Origin: UBA6115 sp964346355 | GTDB lineage: Bacteria > Bacillota > Clostridia > Christensenellales > Aristaeellaceae | Length of the DNA stretch: 48,794 bases | NCBI GenBank assembly: GCA_964346355.1 | Contig: CAYFUH010000010.1 | Coordinates: 1 to 48,794, forward strand | Direction of reading: 5' to 3' | In this document: positions 26,651 through 34,510 of the stretch, one piece after another | Numbering within the stretch: the stretch's first letter is position 1 | How the letters are laid out: each line of letters starts with the position of its first letter | The notes under the pieces: model-generated | Databases searched by the model: none | What the model was told of the DNA's origin: nothing | What the model saw: only the letters and a program-made list of their open reading frames with translations | Program-made: the position numbers and the translations under genes

Positions 26651-27334
26651 CTAATACAACCTAAAGGACAGTTCTTTATACAGCGATACAATGTAGGCGA
26701 TGCCGTCTGATATCAAGGAGAAGAAGAGCAGCATCAAAAAGATGATGACCAGCATACCAAACAAACTCATCACCATGAACACCAGGGTCTTGCCCAGGGA
26801 GTAATCGTGGATCATCATCATGGCCACCACAATCAACAGGCCGCACCAAAGCAGGGAGATATTGGACAGCACCGTGTAAAAGGCGCCTTCCTCAATGGTC
26901 ACCACATTGCTAAGGAGAATGAGGGGCAGCTGGATGAGCACATAGGGGGTGAGGGCATAGGCCGTGCCCATATAGATGTCCTTCATGCGCCCCTTGCCCT
27001 CAAACAGGGTGGTCAAACTCCAGTTGGCGACACACCAGATCAAAAGCGGCAGCAGGATGGTTAAAAACTCAACAAACACATTCACCCGGGCCCAGTACAC
27101 GCGGATAAACAGGAAGGAGGTGTACTGCAGGCGCAGGATGCGGGTAAACAGCGCCAAAAAGACGATGAAATTGGCGGCGGCCATGCTGCCGCGGCGCTCC
27201 CGCGTCAAATCCCAAAAGCCGTCAAAGGGGTGGATAATCACATGCAGCGCGAAGCGCAGCGCGCGGAAAAACTCCTGCCACCACGCGCGGCTTTTGATCT
27301 TGGCGAGGAAGGAAGTATTCACAAATTCGCTCAT
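26651..27334 (-). CDS. Yip1-domain family membrane protein
   Basis: The 227-residue protein has a soluble N-terminal part with WWQEFFRALRFALHVIIHPFDGFWDLTRERRGS, wording that is typical of bacterial YIP1-domain proteins, followed by about five transmembrane helices. The stretch TTLFEGKGRMKDIYMGTAYALTPY in the middle is also characteristic of the family. Bacterial members have no settled function. Its ATG overlaps the stop of the NHL/TPR gene by four bases, and its stop lies eight bases before the DUF5696 start, so it is made together with both. It may organise or anchor the membrane components of this transporter set; that is only inferred from context. Confidence 0.75.
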   Translation of the reverse strand: MSEFVNTSFLAKIKSRAWWQEFFRALRFALHVIIHPFDGFWDLTRERRGSMAAANFIVFLALFTRILRLQYTSFLFIRVYWARVNVFVEFLTILLPLLIWCVANWSLTTLFEGKGRMKDIYMGTAYALTPYVLIQLPLILLSNVVTIEEGAFYTVLSNISLLWCGLLIVVAMMMIHDYSLGKTLVFMVMSLFGMLVIIFLMLLFFSLISDGIAYIVSLYKELSFRLY

Positions 27335-28839
27335 GCTTCGCGCAGCTCCTCTCTGACTTTTTTAATCCGGCCAATCAAAAGCGGCAGGGCTAAGGCCGCG
27401 GCTAAGATGACAAAGATCCAGCCGATATTCTCCTCCACCCAAATCTTCCGCTGCTCCTGGAAGGCCTTGGAATAATTGACCTCATCATTGGCCAGCTTAA
27501 AATACCGCATGGCCTCCTGATAGTTTTCCTCACGCAACAGCGCCCGGCCAACGCCGATGTAGGCCAGCTCAAAATTGCCGTTTAACTGCAGCACCCGCTG
27601 CCAGGTATCCGCTGAAGCCCTGTATTCCCCGCGCTGGTATTGCTCTGTTGCCTGGTAAATCAGGCGTCCGTATTCCGTCGGCTCAAAAATGGTGACAGAG
27701 CCCTCCACCGAGTCCAGCACCATCAGGTCATAGCCTGAATGCTCTATAGAGGCAGCGCTTCTGAAAAAGCCTGCCATGTTGCCCGATCCCCCAAAGGCCC
27801 ACAGGTTGCGCCCCTGGTCGTCATAGGCAAACATGCGCCCGCGCGTCTTGTCCAGCGCCACATACACCTCATTGTCCAGCACCGTGATGTCGGAAAACTT
27901 GGACGGGCCGCTGTAGCCGCCGGCGGTGCCCCAGAATAATTCCCCAATTGGCGGGAACTCCCCGTTTTTGACCAGGATGTCAGAGCCAATGGCGTTGAGC
28001 TTGCGGATAGGGCGCGCGTTGTCCCACAGCAGGTCATACTCCTGGAAGGTAGTGGTAACAGAGTAGATGAAGCCTTTTTTATCAATATAGATGTTGTCAA
28101 ACTCCGTCGGCACGAAGGACGCCTGCTGCTCCCGCTGCGCGCGGGTGGACAAAAGGCGCCAGATCTGGTCGGTGATGGAGTAGGTGACGGGCATCGCGCC
28201 GACAAAACCGGTAAACACGCCGTCGTTTTCAAACTTGACCATGCCCTTGTTCACGTTGCGTACCAGCACAAAGGCGCGCCCGGTCACGTCCGCCACCACC
28301 CGGGTGGGCAGAAATGCCAGGCTCTGATCAAAGGTCTCATCCGTAGGCTTGGTCAGGGTAAGCAACAGGTTCAATTCGCTGTCCGTTTTCACCACGCGCT
28401 GGTTGGCGGTGTCGCAGATGAAGTAATCGCCCTCACGGGTTACAAAGATATCGCTGGGGGAGGAGAAGCGCTGCTCCTCGCCCTGATCCATATAGTGGTC
28501 GATGACCCGCTCCAGTTCATAGCTGCCGCGTGCCGCCTTCAGCTGCAGGATGCGGTGGTTGCCGTTGTCCACAATGTACAGCCGGCTGCCGTGCATAAAC
28601 AGGCTGCTTGGTGTCAGCATGCTTTTTTCAAGGCCCAGGCTGCTGGAGTTAATCACCGACTTAACCCGGTAGGCATCCGGCGCGTAGCGCAGATCACCCC
28701 AATAGTCAAAGGTGTAGGAGTAATGGTACTCATAACCCACCTTGGCCTGGGCGGGCACAAAGAATGACATCAGCAGGACGCACAAACACAGCGCGGCCAA
28801 CAAGCGCGCAGGCTGACTTTGTTGCGGTGTCTTTTTCAT
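27331..28839 (-). CDS. NHL/beta-propeller protein with TPR segment and C-terminal membrane anchor
   Basis: The 502-residue protein has a signal peptide (about 1-33, ending in AQA), then repeated propeller blades (about 70-360) with NHL-type signatures such as LYIVDNGNHRILQL and YFICDTANQRVVK. A TPR-like helical hairpin follows at about 385-445 (YQRGEYRASADTWQRVLQLNGNFELA and GRALLREENYQEAMRYFK), then one transmembrane helix near 470-490 and a short basic tail. The layout puts the propeller and TPR outside the membrane. I chose ATG 28839 for its AGGAGG four bases upstream. Propeller plus TPR suggests a protein-protein or glycan scaffold. The function is unknown. It overlaps the Yip1 gene. Confidence 0.75.
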   Translation of the reverse strand: MKKTPQQSQPARLLAALCLCVLLMSFFVPAQAKVGYEYHYSYTFDYWGDLRYAPDAYRVKSVINSSSLGLEKSMLTPSSLFMHGSRLYIVDNGNHRILQLKAARGSYELERVIDHYMDQGEEQRFSSPSDIFVTREGDYFICDTANQRVVKTDSELNLLLTLTKPTDETFDQSLAFLPTRVVADVTGRAFVLVRNVNKGMVKFENDGVFTGFVGAMPVTYSITDQIWRLLSTRAQREQQASFVPTEFDNIYIDKKGFIYSVTTTFQEYDLLWDNARPIRKLNAIGSDILVKNGEFPPIGELFWGTAGGYSGPSKFSDITVLDNEVYVALDKTRGRMFAYDDQGRNLWAFGGSGNMAGFFRSAASIEHSGYDLMVLDSVEGSVTIFEPTEYGRLIYQATEQYQRGEYRASADTWQRVLQLNGNFELAYIGVGRALLREENYQEAMRYFKLANDEVNYSKAFQEQRKIWVEENIGWIFVILAAALALPLLIGRIKKVREELREA

Positions 28840-28857
28840 GCGTCCTCCTCTCATGTT

Positions 28858-29745
28858 TTACTCCTTGATGCCGGAGCTGGCCATGGTCTCCAGAATCTGG
28901 GTCTGGGACAGGATAAAGATGGTGATGGGCACCAGCATCATGATGACCGTTACAGCGGCCGCCTGCCCGGTGCGGGCAATGCCGCCGGCCTGGATTTGCT
29001 GCAGGGCGTAGGTGAGGGTTTTCTTGGCCTCTGAATAAATGACCGTCTGCGCGCGCACGTTCCACAGCCCCTGGACGGAGAAGATAATCAGGGTGAGCCA
29101 GGCCGGCTTCACGTTTGGCATCACAATCTGCCAGAAGATGCGCCACTCGGACGCGCCATCTACCTTGGCGGATTCCAGCAGCGCCATGGGGATGCTTTCC
29201 ATGAACTGTTTCATCAAAAACAGGCCAATGGGCGCGGCAAAAGCGGGCAGGATGACCGACCAGGAGGTGTCCACCAGGTGCAGGCGTGTGAGCATCAAAT
29301 AGTTGGGAATGCCCGTCACATAGCCGGAGAACATCAGCGCCACCACCACCAGACGGAAAAAGGCTTTGCTGCCGGGGAAGTCATACTTGGCCAGCACGAA
29401 GGCGGCCATGGAGGCGACCATCAGATGCCCCGCCGTGCCCAGCACGGTGATGAGCACCGTATTGGTTAAATAGCGGCCAAAGGGCACCCAGGACTGGCCC
29501 ATGGTGACCACCAGGTCCGCGAAATTGTCAAAGGTGGGGTTGACCGGCAGCAGGCGCGGGGGAAAGCGGAACAACTCATCCAGCGGCTTGAGGGAGGCAG
29601 CCAGCGCGAACACCAGGGGATAGACCATGATGAGGGCGGTCAGCCCCAGCATCAGATAAATCAGGATGTCCCCGCCGCGGGAACGGTTGGGCTGGCGGCG
29701 GTGGGCAATATTGGTCACCTTTTGTGTCGTCATCTTTTTTTGCAT
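28858..29745 (-). CDS. Carbohydrate ABC transporter permease (MalG-type), first pair
   Basis: The 295-residue membrane protein has six transmembrane segments after a polar N-terminus (TTQKVTNIAHRRQPNRSRGG). The EAA loop reads LLESAKVDGASEWRIFWQIVMP near 195-215. I give the ATG at 29745, two bases after the upstream permease stop; AGGAGG lies 13 bases away, slightly long, and a TTG at 29757 is too close to that site. It is the partner of the permease at 29747-30682. Together they would serve the anchored solute-binding protein at 30679-33591. Confidence 0.9.
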   Translation of the reverse strand: MQKKMTTQKVTNIAHRRQPNRSRGGDILIYLMLGLTALIMVYPLVFALAASLKPLDELFRFPPRLLPVNPTFDNFADLVVTMGQSWVPFGRYLTNTVLITVLGTAGHLMVASMAAFVLAKYDFPGSKAFFRLVVVALMFSGYVTGIPNYLMLTRLHLVDTSWSVILPAFAAPIGLFLMKQFMESIPMALLESAKVDGASEWRIFWQIVMPNVKPAWLTLIIFSVQGLWNVRAQTVIYSEAKKTLTYALQQIQAGGIARTGQAAAVTVIMMLVPITIFILSQTQILETMASSGIKE

Positions 29746-29746
29746 A

Positions 29747-30682
29747 TCAGGTACCAATCCTCCTGAGCATGCTCTGGATGGCCTTGTTGGTTAAGATCAT
29801 CGTGAGGAAGAGCAGCGTCGCGATGGCGGAGGCATAGCCCATGTCAAAGCGGGTATAGCCGTAGTCAAACAAATGCGTCACCACCGTGTGCGCGGCATAG
29901 TCTGTTGAGGGATAACCGCATAATGCCATGGTCTGGTCAGCCACAGAGAAGGCGGCAGTGATGGACATGACCGCGCCAAACAGCAGCATCGGGCGCATGT
30001 TGGGCAGGGTGATATAGTACAATTCCTGCCAACGGTTGCGCACGCCGTCCACATAGCCGGCTTCATACTGCGCCTGGTCCACGCCTTTAAGCCCCGCCAC
30101 AAAGGCCAGAAAGCCTGTGCCCATGCTCATCCACAGCAGCACCAGCACCACGACGGTCATCATGTACTTGGGGTCTGTCAGCCATAGGATGGGCGCGTTG
30201 ATGATGCCTGTGCGCACCAGGAAGGAGTTGAGGTAGCCGTAGACGTCCCCGCGGAAGATGATGCCAAAGATAAAATAGGCATTGCCCGCGATGGACGGCG
30301 CGTAAAAGACGACCACCGCGATGGAGCGCAGCCAGCGCGGCAACTCATTGATAAACCAGGCAAACATAAAGGACAGGATGTAACCAATGGGTCCGGTGAT
30401 CACCGCGATGATGAAGGTATTTTTAACAGAAATTAAAAAGATGTCGTCCTGCAGCACCAGGTTGATGTAGTTTTTAAGCCCGATCCACTTTGCCGGCTCC
30501 AGGATGTTGTAATAGGTAAAACTGTAGCGGATGGAGGTAAACATGGGCAGGATGTAAAAGGTGATAAACAGCACTGCAAACGGCAGCAGGAACAGGTAAC
30601 ATACATACATCTGTTTTGCCTTGTACCAGGCGTCTGACAGGTTCCTCTTTCTAAGGTTGATATATTTGTTCATCGTGCTCAT
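29747..30682 (-). CDS. Sugar ABC transporter permease (MalF-type), first pair
   Basis: The 311-residue membrane protein has six transmembrane segments, the first at about 29-50, and the family's SFTYYNILEPAKWIGLKNY segment after it. The EAA loop is QYEAGYVDGVRNRWQELYYITLP, with tyrosine and glycine changes from the usual EAAxxDGA. The ATG overlaps the stop of the large binding protein by four bases (ATGA). It should work with the next permease. The altered EAA loop still keeps the glycine used for ATPase contact. Confidence 0.9.
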   Translation of the reverse strand: MSTMNKYINLRKRNLSDAWYKAKQMYVCYLFLLPFAVLFITFYILPMFTSIRYSFTYYNILEPAKWIGLKNYINLVLQDDIFLISVKNTFIIAVITGPIGYILSFMFAWFINELPRWLRSIAVVVFYAPSIAGNAYFIFGIIFRGDVYGYLNSFLVRTGIINAPILWLTDPKYMMTVVVLVLLWMSMGTGFLAFVAGLKGVDQAQYEAGYVDGVRNRWQELYYITLPNMRPMLLFGAVMSITAAFSVADQTMALCGYPSTDYAAHTVVTHLFDYGYTRFDMGYASAIATLLFLTMILTNKAIQSMLRRIGT

Positions 30683-33591
30683 GGTTTTGCTCCTTGGGGT
30701 ACGGGCAGACCAAACTCAAGCCGTTTGTTGGTGATCTCCTTGTCAATCAGCCGGGCGTAGTCCAGGATGGTCTCCCGCGGGTCAACCCGGCGGTTGATGA
30801 CCTTGCGCACAGCGTTCGTGATGTTGCGCGCGGTGTAGTAGCCGCCCGCAACCTCGGGGAAGCCGACGGCATCCTGCATGCCTTCTTCCAGAACCAGCAG
30901 GTGCTCAGCGCTCCAGGACAATTCGCGCAGCGCCTGGATGTTTGCGGTTGGGTAGCGCGCGGACGCGCCTAAGACAGCCTCGATCTCCCGGCCAAAACGC
31001 ACCTGCGCATCCTTGGATACCCACCACTTCATAAACTCCCAGGCCTGGTTGCGCACCTGCTCATCCGGGTTGGCGATCATCATGCAGCTGGCGCCGGCGG
31101 AGTGGGCGGAGCGGTCCAGCACCTGCTGGCCCTGCTCGTTTTGGGTATAGGTGCCCGGGATGAGGGCAAAATTCCACAGCCCGCGGATTTCAGGCGCGGA
31201 CACCGTCAGGAAGTTATAGGTGGTGAAATCCGCAATGCCAAGGGGCATCTCGCCGGAGCGGAAGCGGCTGACAAAGTCAAACTCCTGCGGCAGGCCGTAA
31301 TCGGTGTACAGCGCGGTGTAAAAATCAAAGGCCAGCACTGCGGGCTCTTCCTTCAGCAGCGTTTGCGTGGCGTCCTCGTTATAAATTTTGCCGCCGTTTT
31401 GGTAGATCATCGCGTACAGGGTGTTCTGGTTGGGCGCTGTGATGCTGGGGTAGGGGATGCCGACAGACATATTGTTGCCCTGGATGGTGGGCAGCATGCC
31501 AATCAAATCCTGCCAGGTTTGCGGGGCGGTCAGGCCGTATTCGGACAGGATGTCCTCCCGGTAAAACAGCACGCTGATCACCTGCGTCTCCGGCAAACCG
31601 TATACCCCGCCGTCCCAGGACAGGGCGGAATAGGCGCTGGGACGGAATTGTGCAATGACCTCATCAAAATCGGGGAACTGGGTCAAATCCTCCGCCGCGT
31701 TGCGCAGCGCGTAGTTGACCGGGTTCCACGAATCGGTGGAAACCACTAAATCAGGGCCGTTGCCGGCGACAACCGCGCCCAAAAGGGCGGTCGGGTCCAC
31801 CAGCTTGATGTTTACCTTAATGCCGCTCATTGGCGTAAAGCTGTCATCCACCATGGTTTTAAGCACCGTTGACTGATCCCGGCCTGTCAGCAGCCATACA
31901 TTCAGCGCCGCTTCATCCGTGTATACGTCGCCCAGCGCGTCATAATCCACAAAATAGGAAATAGCGGTGGACTTGACCTCGTGCAACAGGCCGGTCAATA
32001 CGTTTTCAGCCTGAGGTTTGGGCCGCATGTCCGCGCTGTGGATATACAGGCTGTCAATGTCCAGCTTGATCTCGCTCATCGCCTGCATGGCGGTGCCAAG
32101 GGCTGTGATGTTGTCTTTGAAGTTGACAAAGGAGCTGGTGATGCGGTAAGGGTCTTTGGCAAACTCTTCCAGTTGGGTTGCCAGGGTCTGCGCGGCGGCG
32201 ATTTTGTCGGATTTCTGCCCGGTGTAGGCGGTGGCTTCATCCACAATTTTGTACAGCCGGCTGCTTTCCAGCGCCATCGCCTCAATCACCTCCGGGTACA
32301 CCTGGTGCAGGTTGTAGTCACGGAAGGTATCCGGGTTCACGCCGGTTAAAACCAGAATTTTCCTGTAAATCTGGTTAAGCCGGAAGACGCTGTCATCCAG
32401 CTGTGTCAAAATTTGGCCCATGCCGCCTAAGGTGGCCTCCAGGCGGATGGTGTGCCTGCCCTTGCTGAAATAGAAGGAATAGGGTGTGCCTTCCTCATCG
32501 CCCAGGGTTTTCATCTCCCAGGCGTTCTGGAACTCAAATGGGATTTCGGACAGCGCATCAAAGGGCACCTTGCCGTCTATCAACAAAATGCGGCTGGATT
32601 TGCTGCCGCGCTGGTAGCGCTGGCGGCCCTTGATGGTGATGTGGTAAAAACCGTCCTCTTCAATGTCCACATCCCACTGGATCCATTGGCCGGGGATGCG
32701 CCAGGGGTCGCCGCCGATGTAGTTAAGCACCACGCGGCTTAAATCATTGGGCTGGGTGGCGGGGGAGGAGCGGTCATAGCGGGCATACAGGGAGGGGCTG
32801 GAGCGCAGCTGCGCTTGCTCGCCGGGCAGATCCAGCAAAATGCCGCTGATGGCTGTGCCTTTTTGCTCATGTTCCTTCTGGTAGTTTGCGTAATCCGGCA
32901 AGACCTGCACAGGGGTGACAGACAGGCTGCGCATCAGCACCGGCTCATTGGTAGCCACCAGGCGGATGCGGTTGACGCCTTGTTGCAGATAAAAGCGGTA
33001 GGGCGCGCTCTCATAGCCCATGGCGTCCTTAAAGTCCGCTGTCTGCCAGGCAAAGACCTCTGTTTGCGCCGGGCGAATCTGGTTGCCCTGGTTGTCTGTG
33101 CGCACGGGGCCGGCATCCGTCCACATGCGGGTAAAGAGCAGGGAGTCCGCGCCCAGGAAGGGCACTTCATCATTGATGTACAGCTTGCGCTCAATATCCA
33201 CCCCGCGGGAGGGCACCGTTAAAAACGCCATCGCCAGCTGGTACATGCCCGCTTCTTCAACAGACACCGTCCAGGTGATATCAGAGCCTTCACCGGCAAA
33301 CAGCGCGGGCTGGCCATCTTCCTGGCGCACCTCAACCTGGCCGGTAGCCTCATAGTCCATCAGGTCAATGTCATAGTGCGCGTTGATATTCTTTTGGTGT
33401 TCGTGTTCTTTTAAATACAGGGCATAGGTGTTTTCACGGCCGATGCCGATGATGGACTGCTCAAAATCCACCCCTTCGTATTTTTCCGCGAAGCTGCCGC
33501 CGCCGCCGGAGAGGGTGACCCAGGCGATGATGCCGCCAATGAGCAGGAAAGCGATAAGATAACCCGGCCATTTGTCACGGATTCTGTACAC
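30679..33591 (-). CDS. Giant membrane-anchored solute-binding protein with two N-terminal carbohydrate-binding-like domains
   Basis: The protein has about 970 residues, twice the normal length. It begins with a basic head and one transmembrane helix (about residues 10-27) with no lipobox or clear cleavage site, so it is probably membrane-tethered. Two beta-sandwich domains follow (about 50-240 and 255-400); both carry a W-x-V-x-(V/I)-E-(E/D)-x-G-x-Y pattern and a later YxFYxxxGxxxIRL strand pair, as in CBM6/CBM35-type folds. A helical linker (about 405-540) leads to a complete family-1 binding-protein domain (about 545-970). I chose GTG 33591, nine bases after GGAGG, over GTG 33618, which lies upstream of that site. 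It is the first gene of the long unit and overlaps the permease gene. Confidence 0.85.
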   Translation of the reverse strand: MYRIRDKWPGYLIAFLLIGGIIAWVTLSGGGGSFAEKYEGVDFEQSIIGIGRENTYALYLKEHEHQKNINAHYDIDLMDYEATGQVEVRQEDGQPALFAGEGSDITWTVSVEEAGMYQLAMAFLTVPSRGVDIERKLYINDEVPFLGADSLLFTRMWTDAGPVRTDNQGNQIRPAQTEVFAWQTADFKDAMGYESAPYRFYLQQGVNRIRLVATNEPVLMRSLSVTPVQVLPDYANYQKEHEQKGTAISGILLDLPGEQAQLRSSPSLYARYDRSSPATQPNDLSRVVLNYIGGDPWRIPGQWIQWDVDIEEDGFYHITIKGRQRYQRGSKSSRILLIDGKVPFDALSEIPFEFQNAWEMKTLGDEEGTPYSFYFSKGRHTIRLEATLGGMGQILTQLDDSVFRLNQIYRKILVLTGVNPDTFRDYNLHQVYPEVIEAMALESSRLYKIVDEATAYTGQKSDKIAAAQTLATQLEEFAKDPYRITSSFVNFKDNITALGTAMQAMSEIKLDIDSLYIHSADMRPKPQAENVLTGLLHEVKSTAISYFVDYDALGDVYTDEAALNVWLLTGRDQSTVLKTMVDDSFTPMSGIKVNIKLVDPTALLGAVVAGNGPDLVVSTDSWNPVNYALRNAAEDLTQFPDFDEVIAQFRPSAYSALSWDGGVYGLPETQVISVLFYREDILSEYGLTAPQTWQDLIGMLPTIQGNNMSVGIPYPSITAPNQNTLYAMIYQNGGKIYNEDATQTLLKEEPAVLAFDFYTALYTDYGLPQEFDFVSRFRSGEMPLGIADFTTYNFLTVSAPEIRGLWNFALIPGTYTQNEQGQQVLDRSAHSAGASCMMIANPDEQVRNQAWEFMKWWVSKDAQVRFGREIEAVLGASARYPTANIQALRELSWSAEHLLVLEEGMQDAVGFPEVAGGYYTARNITNAVRKVINRRVDPRETILDYARLIDKEITNKRLEFGLPVPQGAKP

Positions 33592-33775
33592 GGGTTCCTT
33601 CCTCCTCTCTGCAGTCACGGCCGTTAGCCTTGTCGTTTTACTTGTAAATTTTCATGAATTTGCCAAACGATTATCTGTTGCGTTTTCCATGCGAAAAATC
33701 AAGGTGAATTACGCCAGAATCCTAAGGAATGCCTCGCAATGTAGCCTTCGGTCGAATCCGGGACAATTAATCGTT

Positions 33776-33796
33776 TAATATCCCCTATAATATCCC
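33776..33796. repeat. Direct repeat over the -10 box, candidate operator
   Basis: TAATATCCC occurs at 33776-33784 and again at 33788-33796, offset by 12 bp. The second copy covers the -10 box of the long-unit promoter. A direct repeat with roughly one helical turn of spacing suits an AraC-type or two-component regulator. Confidence 0.45.
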
Positions 33797-33817
33797 AAAT
33801 ATTTTTTACTTTGTCAA
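33789..33817 (-). promoter_or_regulatory. Promoter of the long polysaccharide-uptake unit
   Basis: On the minus strand, TTGACA (33817-33812) is followed after 17 bases by GATATT (33794-33789). The first start codon is about 190 bases downstream, leaving a long leader; I see no known riboswitch in it. The -35 box lies directly beyond the terminator of the upstream zwf-cyclase unit. Confidence 0.65.
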
Positions 33818-33827
33818 GTATAAAAAA

Positions 33828-33851
33828 CTGGCAGATTTTACAATCTGCCAG
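33828..33851 (-). terminator. Intrinsic terminator of the GH65-zwf-cyclase unit
   Basis: CTGGCAGATT and AATCTGCCAG form a perfect 10-bp stem with a 4-base loop, followed on the minus strand by TTTTTTATAC. It lies 23 bases after the cyclase stop. Confidence 0.9.
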
Positions 33852-33874
33852 CAATCGATAAAAACGCACAAATA

Positions 33875-34510
33875 TTAAATCAATTTCGACAAATTATCAA
33901 TCAGCACGGCGCGGGCGGGGGCGCCTTCCGCGTTGTTGATCAAAAGCGGCAGCGCGATTAAGGTGTATTCGCCAGCCGGCACATCGGCCAGCGCCAGACC
34001 TTCAAGAATGATGATATCGTTTTTCAAAAAGGCCAAATGGGTGGGATGGCCGGGCTGGTCGCGCTCCACACCCAGGGCATCCGTGCCAATGCCCTTGATG
34101 CCGATTTGTGCCAGATATTCAGCTGCATCCTTTCGGATATAGACGAAATCCGCATCACCAACCCGGCCTGCAGAATTCTGGCTTTTTAACAGGACAAAAT
34201 CATCTTTGCCAATGGGCAGATTGATTAAATCATCCCTGGTGATGGCGTCCTGCGCATGGCTTAAGTCAAACAGCTTGCACCGGGTAATCAGCTTCTCAAG
34301 CGGCATGTCCTCCATCGTCCAGCCGTCCTTTATCATGTGGCGCGGGGTATCCAGGTGGGTGCCGGTGTGCAGGTTCATGGTGATGCTGGTCTCATTGATG
34401 GCGTCCTTTGGCATCTGCTTGTCCAAATGGTGGGTGGGGCGTTTTTCCTCCCTGCCGCGATATACCGGCATATTTCGGTGAATGGGCATGGAGATATCAT
34501 AGATTTTCAT
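33875..34510 (-). CDS. Cyclase-family metal hydrolase (kynurenine formamidase-like)
   Basis: The 211-residue protein carries the cyclase-family metal motif HxGTHxDxPxH, here H48-T-G-T-H52-L-D54-T-P-R-H58. It is the usual length for the family (PF04199), whose members include kynurenine formamidase and isatin hydrolase. No tryptophan catabolism genes are near, so that specific role is doubtful. The ATG overlaps the zwf stop by four bases (ATGA), which ties its expression to glucose-6-phosphate dehydrogenase. Amide, imide or lactone hydrolysis are all possible. A 6-phosphogluconolactonase role would fit next to zwf, but the family is not known for it; this is speculation. Confidence 0.85.
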   Translation of the reverse strand: MKIYDISMPIHRNMPVYRGREEKRPTHHLDKQMPKDAINETSITMNLHTGTHLDTPRHMIKDGWTMEDMPLEKLITRCKLFDLSHAQDAITRDDLINLPIGKDDFVLLKSQNSAGRVGDADFVYIRKDAAEYLAQIGIKGIGTDALGVERDQPGHPTHLAFLKNDIIILEGLALADVPAGEYTLIALPLLINNAEGAPARAVLIDNLSKLI

